60,447 bases of DNA from DATMGU01 sp035555315 (GTDB lineage: Bacteria; Pseudomonadota; Alphaproteobacteria; ATCC43930; CGMCC-115725): assembly GCA_035555315.1 (NCBI GenBank), contig DATMGU010000018.1, forward strand, positions 1 through 60,447. The letters are read 5' to 3'. The position numbers and the translations under genes are program-made. A model generated the notes under the pieces. The model saw only the letters and a program-made list of their open reading frames with translations. It ran no database searches and was not told the origin of the DNA. This document shows, in pieces, positions 53,589-60,447 of the stretch; position 1 is the stretch's first letter, and each line of letters begins with the position of its first letter.

Positions 53589-53608
53589 TAAGTTAGTCAA
53601 CTGACATA
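53589..53608 (+). promoter_or_regulatory. TetR-type operator upstream of the short SDR-like gene
   Basis: TAAGTTAG-TCAA-CTGACATA, the same layout as the sites at 50776 and 52926, 63 bp before the start at 53672. The outer arms differ by two bases from a perfect palindrome. Confidence 0.6.
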
Positions 53609-53642
53609 CACTCAGAATGACGAGGTGATCAGATGACGCAGT

Positions 53643-53667
53643 AAGCCCTAAGCGGGCAGAATGGAGC
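53643..53667 (+). repeat. Leader block shared with 54430-54454
   Basis: The 25-bp leader with AAGCCCTAAGC and GGCAGAA-GGAGC parts, immediately before the ATG at 53672, recurs before the SDR at 54461 with two substitutions. It includes the ribosome-binding site. Confidence 0.75.
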
Positions 53668-53671
53668 TTTT

Positions 53672-54274
53672 ATGAAAATCATCCTGATTGGCGCAAACGG
53701 AACGATCGGCGAACTGGTTCAAATGACCATGGCCGGCACCGGCCATGAGATCGTCAAGGTCGGACGCAAGTCCGGCGATTTCCAAGTCGATATCGAGAGC
53801 CGCGAAAGTATCCGGCAGCTCTATCAAGCCGTCGGTTCGTTTGACGCCGTGGCCGTCGCGGCAGGCGAAGTCGTATTCGCCCCGCTTTCGCAGCTCACCG
53901 CTGAAAATTGGCAGTTTTCGTTGGGGAGCAAGCTCATGGGCCAGATCAGTCTGGTCCAGGAGGCGATCCCATTCATCAACGAAAGGGGATCATTCGCCTT
54001 GGTCTCGGGCGTTCTCAACGACGAACCGATCTTCGCCAGCGCCGCGGCTGCAACCGTCTCGGGTGCGCTGGAAGGTTTCGCTCGGGCTGCCGCCGTCGAA
54101 CTTCCCAAGGCATTGCGGATCAATGTGGTGAGCCCGACGATCCTGAAGGAATCCGAAGCTCAATTTGGTCCGCTCTTTCCCGGCGTAATTCCCGTCGAAG
54201 GCTGGAGAGTGGCACAGGCCTACAAACGCGCGATTCTGGGGGTGCAAACCGGCCGCGTCTACAAAGTCGATTGA
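53672..54274 (+). CDS. Short SDR-like NAD(P)-binding protein
   Basis: A 200-residue Rossmann protein of the short-SDR type: IGANGTIG (6-13), FDAVAVAAGEV, SFALVSGVL (Ser112) and INVVSPTILKES. The YxxxK motif is absent; FASAAAATVSGALEGF occupies its place, so if it is an enzyme it uses other residues, as do several short members of this group. GGAG before the ATG. It has a TetR operator in front and probably belongs to the same regulon. Confidence 0.8.
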   Translation: MKIILIGANGTIGELVQMTMAGTGHEIVKVGRKSGDFQVDIESRESIRQLYQAVGSFDAVAVAAGEVVFAPLSQLTAENWQFSLGSKLMGQISLVQEAIPFINERGSFALVSGVLNDEPIFASAAAATVSGALEGFARAAAVELPKALRINVVSPTILKESEAQFGPLFPGVIPVEGWRVAQAYKRAILGVQTGRVYKVD

Positions 54275-54360
54275 ACCTTCCCAGCGTTTGTTCGAAGACC
54301 GTCCGGCAACATCACAAGAGCCCGGGTTGGCAAAGGAAGCGACCTGTTTCAATTGAGGCG

Positions 54361-54380
54361 TCAGTCAGTTGACTGTCTTA
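54361..54380 (+). promoter_or_regulatory. TetR-type operator upstream of the SDR at 54461
   Basis: TCAGTCAG-TTGA-CTGTCTTA shares the centre AGTCAG-TTGA-CTG with the other sites; the outer arms are less symmetric. It lies 80 bp before the start. Confidence 0.5.
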
Positions 54381-54429
54381 CACCTCACGACCATTGGCTG
54401 CCGGATAGCTTACGACGAACAAACACGAC

Positions 54430-54454
54430 AAGCCCTAAGCAGGCAGAACGGAGC
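54430..54454 (+). repeat. Leader block shared with 53643-53667
   Basis: Second copy of the 25-bp leader, 6 bp before the ATG at 54461. It includes GGAG. Confidence 0.75.
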
Positions 54455-54460
54455 AAAAAG

Positions 54461-55285
54461 ATGAGAGCACTCGATAAAAAAAGGTTCGGCCCCTGGGCAC
54501 TCGTCACGGGTGCCTCGTCCGGCATCGGCAAGGAATTTGCGCGGCAAATCGCAGCTTCAGGCATCAACATTGTCCTCGTTGCTCGACGGGAGGCCTTGCT
54601 TAAGGAAGCAGGCGTTGAACTGAGCAAGCGTTACGGTGTCGAGCATCGCGTCGTCGTGCTTGATGTCTCTCGGGAGGATTTCATCGGAGAACTCGACTCC
54701 GCCACTGACGATCTCGACATCGGCCTTGTCGTCTCCAACGCCGGCACCGGAAATCCCGGCGAGTTCTTAAAGCTTGATCGGCAGTTGCATCGGACGACCT
54801 TGCGGATCAGTACGATGGCGCATCTGGACATCACCCACCACTTCGGCGCGAAACTCGCCAAGCGGGGGCGGGGCGGCTTGATGCTCGCGGGGGCAATGGG
54901 TGCGGAAGCCGGCGTTCCCCGTATGGCAAATGACGGAGCCGCGAAGGCGTATGTCCACAGCCTTGGCGAGGCGCTTCACTATGAGTTCAAACCTCTAGGT
55001 GTCTACGTCACTGTACTGGCAGCCGGGTTCACGAACACGGCGGTGCTCGATAAGTTCGGCCTCGATCCGAAGACCATGCCGATGAAACCGATGAGCGTCG
55101 AGCAGTGCGTATCTGAGGGCCTCAGCGGTCTGCGCAAAAACCGCTCCAAAGTCATTCCAGGCCGGCTGAACCGCATCTTGAACGCCCTCGTGCCCGCTTC
55201 ACTTGCGCGGAAAATCGAAGCGGACCTGATTGATAAAGGGCTCGCCAGCAAGAGCGTTACTGCAAACGCACGGGCAGCAGCCTGA
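54461..55285 (+). CDS. SDR-family protein without full catalytic triad
   Basis: A 274-residue SDR: LVTGASSGIGKEFARQIAAS (TGASSGIG at 16-23), VVSNAGTGNPGEF, and a C-terminus with MPMKPMSVEQCVSEGL. Where the catalytic Ser and Tyr should be, it has LMLAGAMGAEAG and NDGAAKAYV, so Lys162 remains but Asp158 sits in the Tyr position. Close relatives with the 'RMAND' style motif exist, so this may be a genuine subfamily. The ATG follows GGAG. It is the last strongly TetR-linked gene. Confidence 0.85.
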   Translation: MRALDKKRFGPWALVTGASSGIGKEFARQIAASGINIVLVARREALLKEAGVELSKRYGVEHRVVVLDVSREDFIGELDSATDDLDIGLVVSNAGTGNPGEFLKLDRQLHRTTLRISTMAHLDITHHFGAKLAKRGRGGLMLAGAMGAEAGVPRMANDGAAKAYVHSLGEALHYEFKPLGVYVTVLAAGFTNTAVLDKFGLDPKTMPMKPMSVEQCVSEGLSGLRKNRSKVIPGRLNRILNALVPASLARKIEADLIDKGLASKSVTANARAAA

Positions 55286-55297
55286 TCAGAGGCAGGT

Positions 55298-55510
55298 ATG
55301 ACAGACCTCATCGACACCCGCAATGTGGGAGCCATCTCGGCGGTGACGCGCGCGATGGCCAACGCCATCGTACCTTCCAACGAGGGCGGCGCGTCCCTGC
55401 AGCTACAGGATCTCCGCATTACTTTCGCCGCGCCGCTTGCGGCCGTCCTGCTTGGGACGGCTGACGCCCGTGTCTTGCGTCGCTCGATCGCCTGGCGGCG
55501 CGTTCGGTAG
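55298..55510 (+). CDS. Short ORF, possibly a truncated gene
   Basis: A 70-codon frame 12 bp after the SDR stop with AGGCAGGT before its ATG, reading MTDLIDTRNVGAISAVTRAM, then an Arg-rich end. No family recognised. The first half looks protein-like and the last third does not, so it may be a 5' remnant of a longer gene. The following 225 bp (55511-55735) contain no gene I can support. Confidence 0.35.
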   Translation: MTDLIDTRNVGAISAVTRAMANAIVPSNEGGASLQLQDLRITFAAPLAAVLLGTADARVLRRSIAWRRVR

Positions 55511-55735
55511 CGCCAAAGAAGCGAGGCTTCCTAGCGACTGTCTGGAGCACCCTGGAAGCGTTGAGTGCCTAGGGACACCAGGGCCAAAGCGCGCGAGGCG
55601 GAGAGCAAAACGCTGAACCCGACTCGCTGACCAAGGTCGTTAGCGGCCAACCTGCGGTTTTCTGACTCAGTAAAACTAACCAGTGAGCGCAACTCCAGCG
55701 TGGCGGCGCCCACATCCTTCTCCCAATCTACTTTC

Positions 55736-56539
55736 TTACAGGTCTGCGATCTGGCGACCGAGGGCGAGTTCGAACTCGCCGGCGGTCCCAAGGCCGCGTT
55801 CACGGGATTTGGTCATCTTTTCGAGTGCTGCCGGAGACCTTAAGGTCCCGCCGAAGGTCGCTTGCGTCGATTGAAGTTCGGCCTGCCGGGGCAAGCCGGT
55901 TTGATTGAGGATCGACTTGGCGGCATTCAGCGCCTGGCTATCGAATGACAGAATGCGCCGCACGAAGTTGGCGACGAAGCCGTCGAGCTCCGCGTCCGGG
56001 ATGGCGCGATTGATCCAGCCATATCTCTCAGCCGTCCCGGCATCGAAATCGTCTCCGCCGAGCGCGATCTCGATTGCCCTCGCCCGCCCGACCAGGAGGG
56101 GCAGGCGCGCGAGGGCGCCCCCGCCTGCAATCAGGCCGAATCCGACCTCCGGCTGGCCAAAAACGGCTTTCTCTCGACTAGCGAAGCGCAGGTCGCAGGC
56201 CAACGCGAACTCGCTTCCGCCGCCGCGCGCACGGCCGCGGATGACTGCGATGCTGAGAACATTGCTGTGGGAGAGCCTGGTCGCCGCCTCGATCCAACGT
56301 GGCTTGCCGAAGCGGCTGGTCGATTCCGCCACGCCATAGTGGGCGAGGAAGTAGTCCGGATTCGCGCTCTCGAAGGTCACGACCTTGAGGGACGGCTCGG
56401 CCTCGATCGCTTCGACGAGGTCGAAGATCTCGTCGTACATCTGATCGTCGACCGTGTTGATCGGCGGATGATTGAGCGTCACACGCCAAAAGCCCGGCAC
56501 CTGCTTGTCGGTGGTGATCCTGGTCGTCACGTTGCCCAT
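55736..56539 (-). CDS. Enoyl-CoA hydratase/isomerase family protein
   Basis: A 267-residue crotonase-fold protein. Oxyanion-hole segments VTFESANPDYFLAHYG and IRGRARGGGSEFALACDLRF, with acidic residues Glu110 and Glu131 (FGQPEVGFGLIAGGG) retained as in hydratases. It starts at 56539 with AAGGA upstream. It is distinct from the crotonase at 2183. It is not adjacent to a CoA ligase here, so the substrate is unknown. Confidence 0.85.
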   Translation of the reverse strand: MGNVTTRITTDKQVPGFWRVTLNHPPINTVDDQMYDEIFDLVEAIEAEPSLKVVTFESANPDYFLAHYGVAESTSRFGKPRWIEAATRLSHSNVLSIAVIRGRARGGGSEFALACDLRFASREKAVFGQPEVGFGLIAGGGALARLPLLVGRARAIEIALGGDDFDAGTAERYGWINRAIPDAELDGFVANFVRRILSFDSQALNAAKSILNQTGLPRQAELQSTQATFGGTLRSPAALEKMTKSRERGLGTAGEFELALGRQIADL

Positions 56540-56607
56540 TTTGTTTCCTTTCTCAATTTTGAATGCCTTGCAGACCTGGTCCGCCACACATTTGCTGATC
56601 CAGGGCG

Positions 56608-56629
56608 GGCGCCTCATCGGCGAGGCGCC
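56608..56629. terminator. Hairpin between MDR and crotonase genes
   Basis: GGCGCCTC (56608-56615), loop ATCGGC, GAGGCGCC (56622-56629): perfect 8-bp arms, 35 bp after the MDR stop on the minus strand. A plausible weak terminator without a T-run. Confidence 0.4.
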
Positions 56630-56663
56630 GCTCCCGACCATGGGCGAACCGACTGATCCGTCA

Positions 56664-57656
56664 TCAAGGAACGATGACGAGTTTCCCGCGCGCATGCCCT
56701 CCGGCGAGCACCTCGTACGCTGACGCGAGTTCATCGAGCCTATAGGTCTTGCTCACCGTGGCACGGATGGCTCCGCTGTCGACAACTTGCGCTATTTCCG
56801 CCAGTTGGGCGCCGTCGGGCCGCGTGAGGGGGCCGTGGAAACTTGCCTTGCGGGCGCTGGCACGTTCGACGAAAGGTCGTACGCCTGCCGCAGCTTGCTC
56901 TGCGATCGGCGCCGGAAGACCGACCTCGCGGAAGGACTGGGCGTCCGCCACCTGGACCAGACCGACATAACGGCCGCCCTCACGCAAGGTGTCGATCCCG
57001 CGCTCAACCAGCGGTCCGCAAACGCCGTCATAGACGACATCGAACGGTCCGGCGTCCTCGAACTTTTCACGTGTATAGTCGATCGTACGGTCGGCCCCGA
57101 GCTTCGCCATGAAATCCTGGCTATTGGGACCCCCGGTCGCGACGACAAAGGCGCCTATGTGCTTGGCGAGTTGGATTGCGAAGGCGCCGACACCCCCAGC
57201 TCCGGCCTGTATCAGCACGCGCTCGCCCGACTTGAGTTCTGCCCTCTCTATGAACGCTTGCCAGGTCGTCAGTGCGACCGTCGGAAGACTCGCGGCTTCT
57301 TCAAAGGAAAGAGATCGAGGTTTGCGGGCCAGGAGGCCCAAGGGAACAACGGCACGCTCGGCATAAGCACCAAGCCGGCGGTTGGGTAGCCGGGCGTAGA
57401 CCTCATCGCCTGCCTTGAACGCGGAGCCCGTGGGTGCCGAGGCGACCACACCCGCAATGTCGTAACCCATGACCTGCGGGAAGCTGAAGGGAAGTGTCGC
57501 CTTGAAGTGCCCCTCCCGCATCGAGATTTCGACCGGGTTGGTCCCCGCCGCCCGCACCTCGATCAGTGCCTCGTCGGGGCCGGGAACGGGATCGGCAACC
57601 TCCCCACACGCTACTACCGAATTGTCGCCGTAACCCGTGATGAAAGCCGCACGCAT
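56664..57656 (-). CDS. Quinone-oxidoreductase-type MDR protein
   Basis: A 330-residue medium-chain reductase of the zinc-independent type: MRAAFITGYGDNSVVACGEV, the nucleotide-binding AGAGGVGAFAIQLAKHIGAF and VVYDGVCGPLVERGIDTL. Zinc ligands are absent, as in quinone oxidoreductase/zeta-crystallin. It would reduce quinones or alpha,beta-unsaturated carbonyls with NADPH. The start at 57656 follows GGAGGAA. It lies upstream of the crotonase on the same strand and is divergent to the epoxide hydrolase. Confidence 0.9.
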   Translation of the reverse strand: MRAAFITGYGDNSVVACGEVADPVPGPDEALIEVRAAGTNPVEISMREGHFKATLPFSFPQVMGYDIAGVVASAPTGSAFKAGDEVYARLPNRRLGAYAERAVVPLGLLARKPRSLSFEEAASLPTVALTTWQAFIERAELKSGERVLIQAGAGGVGAFAIQLAKHIGAFVVATGGPNSQDFMAKLGADRTIDYTREKFEDAGPFDVVYDGVCGPLVERGIDTLREGGRYVGLVQVADAQSFREVGLPAPIAEQAAAGVRPFVERASARKASFHGPLTRPDGAQLAEIAQVVDSGAIRATVSKTYRLDELASAYEVLAGGHARGKLVIVP

Positions 57657-58038
57657 ATTCGATTCCTCCGCCGATCCGTCGGAACCTATTAGTCTCAATA
57701 ATTGCGATCTGGGTGAGGACGTAGATGCCTCCTTTCGGGACGTGCTTTCAAACAAAGTCGCACCCGGCTACGCACTTCAGGCGGCCACGTACGGCATAGT
57801 CAGGCGTGTTATTTGCCGGACCAGGTTCACTGCGGTCTGGACCGCGTCGCGCTTGCTCGTGCCGATGCGCCCCTGGTTGTCGTTATTTCGCTCTGCTTGG
57901 GACTACATGGCAGAAATGGAGGCAACAATGACATGGAAGGCGCTGCCGGACGGGCGCCAACAATAGGCGGGGCAGCGCGCACGCCTGTGCCCGAACTTGG
58001 CGGGCAGCTCGAGCCAGATCCCAGAGAAGGGCAAACCC
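57657..58038. other. Divergent intergenic region, MDR / epoxide hydrolase
   Basis: No gene seen in 382 bp. It includes promoters for both divergent genes; no TetR-type operator of the kind at 50776 was recognised here. Confidence 0.5.
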
Positions 58039-59184
58039 ATGACCGCCATCACGCCTTATCGAATCTCGATCACCGACGCCGTACTCGCCGACCTAAAGGC
58101 GAGACTTCGCAACACCCGTTGGCCGGAAGCCGAACTCGTCAGCGACTGGAGCCAGGGCGCGCCCCTGAAATGGATCCAGGAGATCTGCCAATACTGGGCC
58201 GAGGAGTACGATTGGCGGCGCCGCGAGGCGAGGCTCAACCGTTTCTCCCAATTCACAACCGAGCTCGACGGACTGAACACTCACTTCATCCACGTGCGCT
58301 CTCCCCATCCAGAGGCGATGCCGCTGGTGATCACCCATGGGTGGCCAAGCTCGGTGGTCGAGTTTCACAAGGTGATCGAACCGCTGACCGATCCCACCGC
58401 GCACGGTGGCGACGCCGCGGACGCGTTTCATGTGGTCTGTCCGTCCATCCCCGGCTTCGGCTTCTCCGCAAAGCCGACGACCACGGGTTGGGGTGTCGAT
58501 CGGATCGCGTCGGCATGGGCGACCTTGATGGCTCGCCTTGGGTACACGCGATACGGTGCACAGGGTGGCGACTGGGGCTCGACGATCACTGCCTCGCTCG
58601 GCTCGCAAGATCCGCAGCATTGCGCTGGTATCCACGTCACGCTGGCGATGAATTCGCGGCCCAACGTCACCGGGGAGCCCACGCCTGAGGAGGCGCGGGC
58701 ACTCGCTGGCATCGAACATTACCGCGCGTGGGATTCCGGGTATGCCACCCAGCAATCGACGCGGCCGCAGACCCTGGCTTACGGTCTCACCGACTCGCCG
58801 GCGGGCCAAGCGGCGTGGATTCTGGAGAAGTTCTGGGCCTGGACGGATTGCGACGGCGATCCCGAAAATATCCTGAGCCGTGACGAACTGCTCGACAACG
58901 TGATGCTGTACTGGGTGACGGCGACCGCCGCGTCATCTGCGCGGCTCTATTGGGAGAGTTTCGGCTGGAAGCGTATCACGGCGCCCCCGGTCGCTGTACC
59001 GATCGGTGTCGCCGTTTTCCCGAAGGAGATCATCACGCCGGTGCGCAAATGGATGGAAGGCCGCTTCACTGACATCCGGCACTGGACTGAAATGCCCAAG
59101 GGCGGCCACTTTGCCGCGTTCGAGCAGCCCGACCTTCTGGTCCAGGACGTGCGGACGTTTTTCCGGCCGCTTCGCCAGTCGTGA
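58039..59184 (+). CDS. Epoxide hydrolase family alpha/beta hydrolase
   Basis: A 381-residue hydrolase with the epoxide-hydrolase N-terminal domain (LADLKARLRNTRWPEAEL...DWSQGAPLKWIQEICQYW), oxyanion HGWP (100-103), nucleophile Asp178 in AQGGDWGSTI and catalytic His357 in KGGHFAAFEQPD. It opens epoxides to diols. The ATG at 58039 has AAGG upstream; a longer frame adds 14 residues without family similarity. It fits a detoxification role in this block. Confidence 0.92.
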   Translation: MTAITPYRISITDAVLADLKARLRNTRWPEAELVSDWSQGAPLKWIQEICQYWAEEYDWRRREARLNRFSQFTTELDGLNTHFIHVRSPHPEAMPLVITHGWPSSVVEFHKVIEPLTDPTAHGGDAADAFHVVCPSIPGFGFSAKPTTTGWGVDRIASAWATLMARLGYTRYGAQGGDWGSTITASLGSQDPQHCAGIHVTLAMNSRPNVTGEPTPEEARALAGIEHYRAWDSGYATQQSTRPQTLAYGLTDSPAGQAAWILEKFWAWTDCDGDPENILSRDELLDNVMLYWVTATAASSARLYWESFGWKRITAPPVAVPIGVAVFPKEIITPVRKWMEGRFTDIRHWTEMPKGGHFAAFEQPDLLVQDVRTFFRPLRQS

Positions 59185-59328
59185 GCACGAACTGTTGCGG
59201 TGGTCGCCACCGCACACGGTTCCAATCAACACAAGTTGCGAGCGGACCTCGCTCACGTAGATCAGACGCGCATGTGCCAAGACAACTGCGCCGCGCACCT
59301 GCCTATCGTGAGCGCAGGGATCGATCGC

Positions 59329-60447
59329 CTAATCGATGGCCAGACTCGGGTTGATCAGGAATTTCTCGCCCGTCGCTCGGCGGCTGTAGGCCGCGATGAC
59401 ATCGGGATCGAGTGCCTCAAGCAGGGAGATGGTGCGGGTGTAGTGGCTGGCGAAGGTCGTCCTGATTTCACTGGCAACCCGTGCTTTCAACCGTGCCTCG
59501 ACCTCTGGACCCACCTTGGCCAAGAAGTGAAAGAGCAGCCAGCCACCGATACCCCACGCCATGCCTGCGCCACGCGTCAGCTCAATCGGTCCAGGATCGA
59601 GGGTGCCATAGATGTAGACCTGCTTGTGAACGGAAGAGCCGTACATGCTGTACGTCTCTGCGGACGCCCCGGCAGCGACGGCCTCCATGGCGTTGAGGAT
59701 CTGGCCGGCGAGCTTGCCTCCGCCGATGGCGTCAAAGGCGAGTGTTCCGCCCGTCGCCTTGAGTGCCGAGACCAAATCGTCTGTGAAGCTTGCCTGAGCC
59801 GTGTTGACGATATGCTCCGCCCCAAGGCCCTTCAAAATTTGAACCTGCTCTTCGCTGCGGACGATGTTCACCAATGGAATCCCATCCGCCTGGCAGAGTC
59901 GGTTGAGCATTTGGCCAAGGTTCGACGCCGCCGCCGTATGCACCAGGCCCTTATGTCCCTCCCTTCTCGCGGTCTCCAGCATACCAAGAGCGGTTAGCGG
60001 ATTGACGAAGGCGGACGCTGCCTCTTCCGGCTTGATGCCGGCCGGCAAGACCAGGCAGTCGGCGGCCCTGGCTTTCCGAAGTTGTCCGTACATCCCCCCG
60101 CCGAAGATCGACACGGTCTTCCCGAGCAGCGCCTGGGCTTCGCGCGATGGGCCAGCCTGTGTCACCACGCCTGCTCCTTCCAGTCCGAGCGGCATCGACT
60201 TGCCGATCCGAGCGGAGAGCGCGCGCATCACCACGGGTGCGATCGGCGCCGTGACCACCGTCTGGCTGCCTTTTCCCGATACCTTCGCTAAACTTACGTC
60301 GCCGCGGGCGAGCAAGAGCCCAAGGTCGGAGGGATTGATCGGCGTGGCCTCGACGCGAACGATCACCTCGTCGTCCTTCGGCGGCGACACGGTCACCTGA
60401 GCGAGCGATAGTTCGAGTGCTCCGTCCTGCTTCACCAGCGAACGCAG
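59329..60447 (-). CDS. Quinone-oxidoreductase-type MDR protein, N-terminus cut by window edge
   Basis: A medium-chain reductase, at least 372 codons in view; the frame is open to the edge (LRSLVKQDGALELSLAQVTV...), and the family usually begins a few residues earlier, so only a short N-terminal piece is missing. Segments: VEATPINPSDLGLLLARGDV, GLEGAGVVTQAG, VHTAAASNLGQMLNRLC (nucleotide-binding) and AFDAIGGGKLAGQIL. Substrate probably a quinone or enone. Confidence 0.88.
   Translation of the reverse strand: MRSLVKQDGALELSLAQVTVSPPKDDEVIVRVEATPINPSDLGLLLARGDVSLAKVSGKGSQTVVTAPIAPVVMRALSARIGKSMPLGLEGAGVVTQAGPSREAQALLGKTVSIFGGGMYGQLRKARAADCLVLPAGIKPEEAASAFVNPLTALGMLETARREGHKGLVHTAAASNLGQMLNRLCQADGIPLVNIVRSEEQVQILKGLGAEHIVNTAQASFTDDLVSALKATGGTLAFDAIGGGKLAGQILNAMEAVAAGASAETYSMYGSSVHKQVYIYGTLDPGPIELTRGAGMAWGIGGWLLFHFLAKVGPEVEARLKARVASEIRTTFASHYTRTISLLEALDPDVIAAYSRRATGEKFLINPSLAID

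Overview
The window is high-GC DNA from an alphaproteobacterium, most likely a Rhodospirillales-type soil or water organism. The evidence is the PAS_5-type PAS protein, the HAMP/methyl-accepting sensors and the conserved core order aminotransferase - ftsK - lolA close to amtB - glnK - ubiH-type hydroxylase. The lineage is inferred from gene content and order, not from a marker-gene tree.

Layout. 1-2.1 kb: partial HAMP sensor and a PAS protein. 2.1-9.6 kb: a CoA-dependent catabolic cluster (crotonase, feruloyl-CoA-synthetase-like ligase, thiolase, thioesterase, MarR regulator, MFS symporter, SDR) preceded by a nested palindromic operator. 9.6-14.1 kb: a small ORF running into an 18-bp minisatellite, an OmpR-type regulator starting at TTG, a metallo-beta-lactamase-fold hydrolase and a chemoreceptor. 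14.6-22.1 kb: a minus-strand operon for an oligopeptide-type ABC importer with a fused two-domain ATPase, led by a polysaccharide-deacetylase-like gene and a membrane protein. 22.2-27.7 kb: four glycosyltransferases and a histidine phosphatase, tightly packed. Divergent from these, 27.7-31.0 kb encodes a 912-residue ABC protein whose nucleotide-binding domain has lost its canonical catalytic signatures, followed by a stand-alone cyclic-nucleotide-binding-domain protein. 31.0-35.9 kb: serine hydrolase, TonB and a TonB-dependent receptor. 35.9-50.1 kb: housekeeping genes (HAD, exonuclease III, FAH-type hydrolase, class-I-amidotransferase-like hydrolase, LolA, FtsK, aminotransferase, AmtB, GlnK, UbiH-type, DUF971, Trm112-like, LON-domain, CnoX-like thioredoxin). 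50.4 kb: tRNA-Gly(GCC) with a terminator.

Beyond the tRNA the gene style changes. 50.7-55.5 kb is an accessory cassette: an Old Yellow Enzyme homologue lacking its usual His/Asn pair, three SDRs (one AT-richer than its surroundings and two without a full catalytic triad) and a cysteine-rich TetR regulator. Four similar palindromes lie in front of its genes and two of them sit in a duplicated promoter block. 55.7-60.4 kb adds a crotonase, two quinone-oxidoreductase-type MDR proteins and an epoxide hydrolase. A reactive-electrophile or xenobiotic role is an inference.

The most interesting candidates for something undescribed are (1) the degenerate ABC protein, cNMP-binding protein and glycosyltransferase cluster, (2) the TetR operator network with its altered OYE, and (3) the repeated occurrence of short 13-18 bp tandem duplications placed at gene boundaries, often over start or stop codons.
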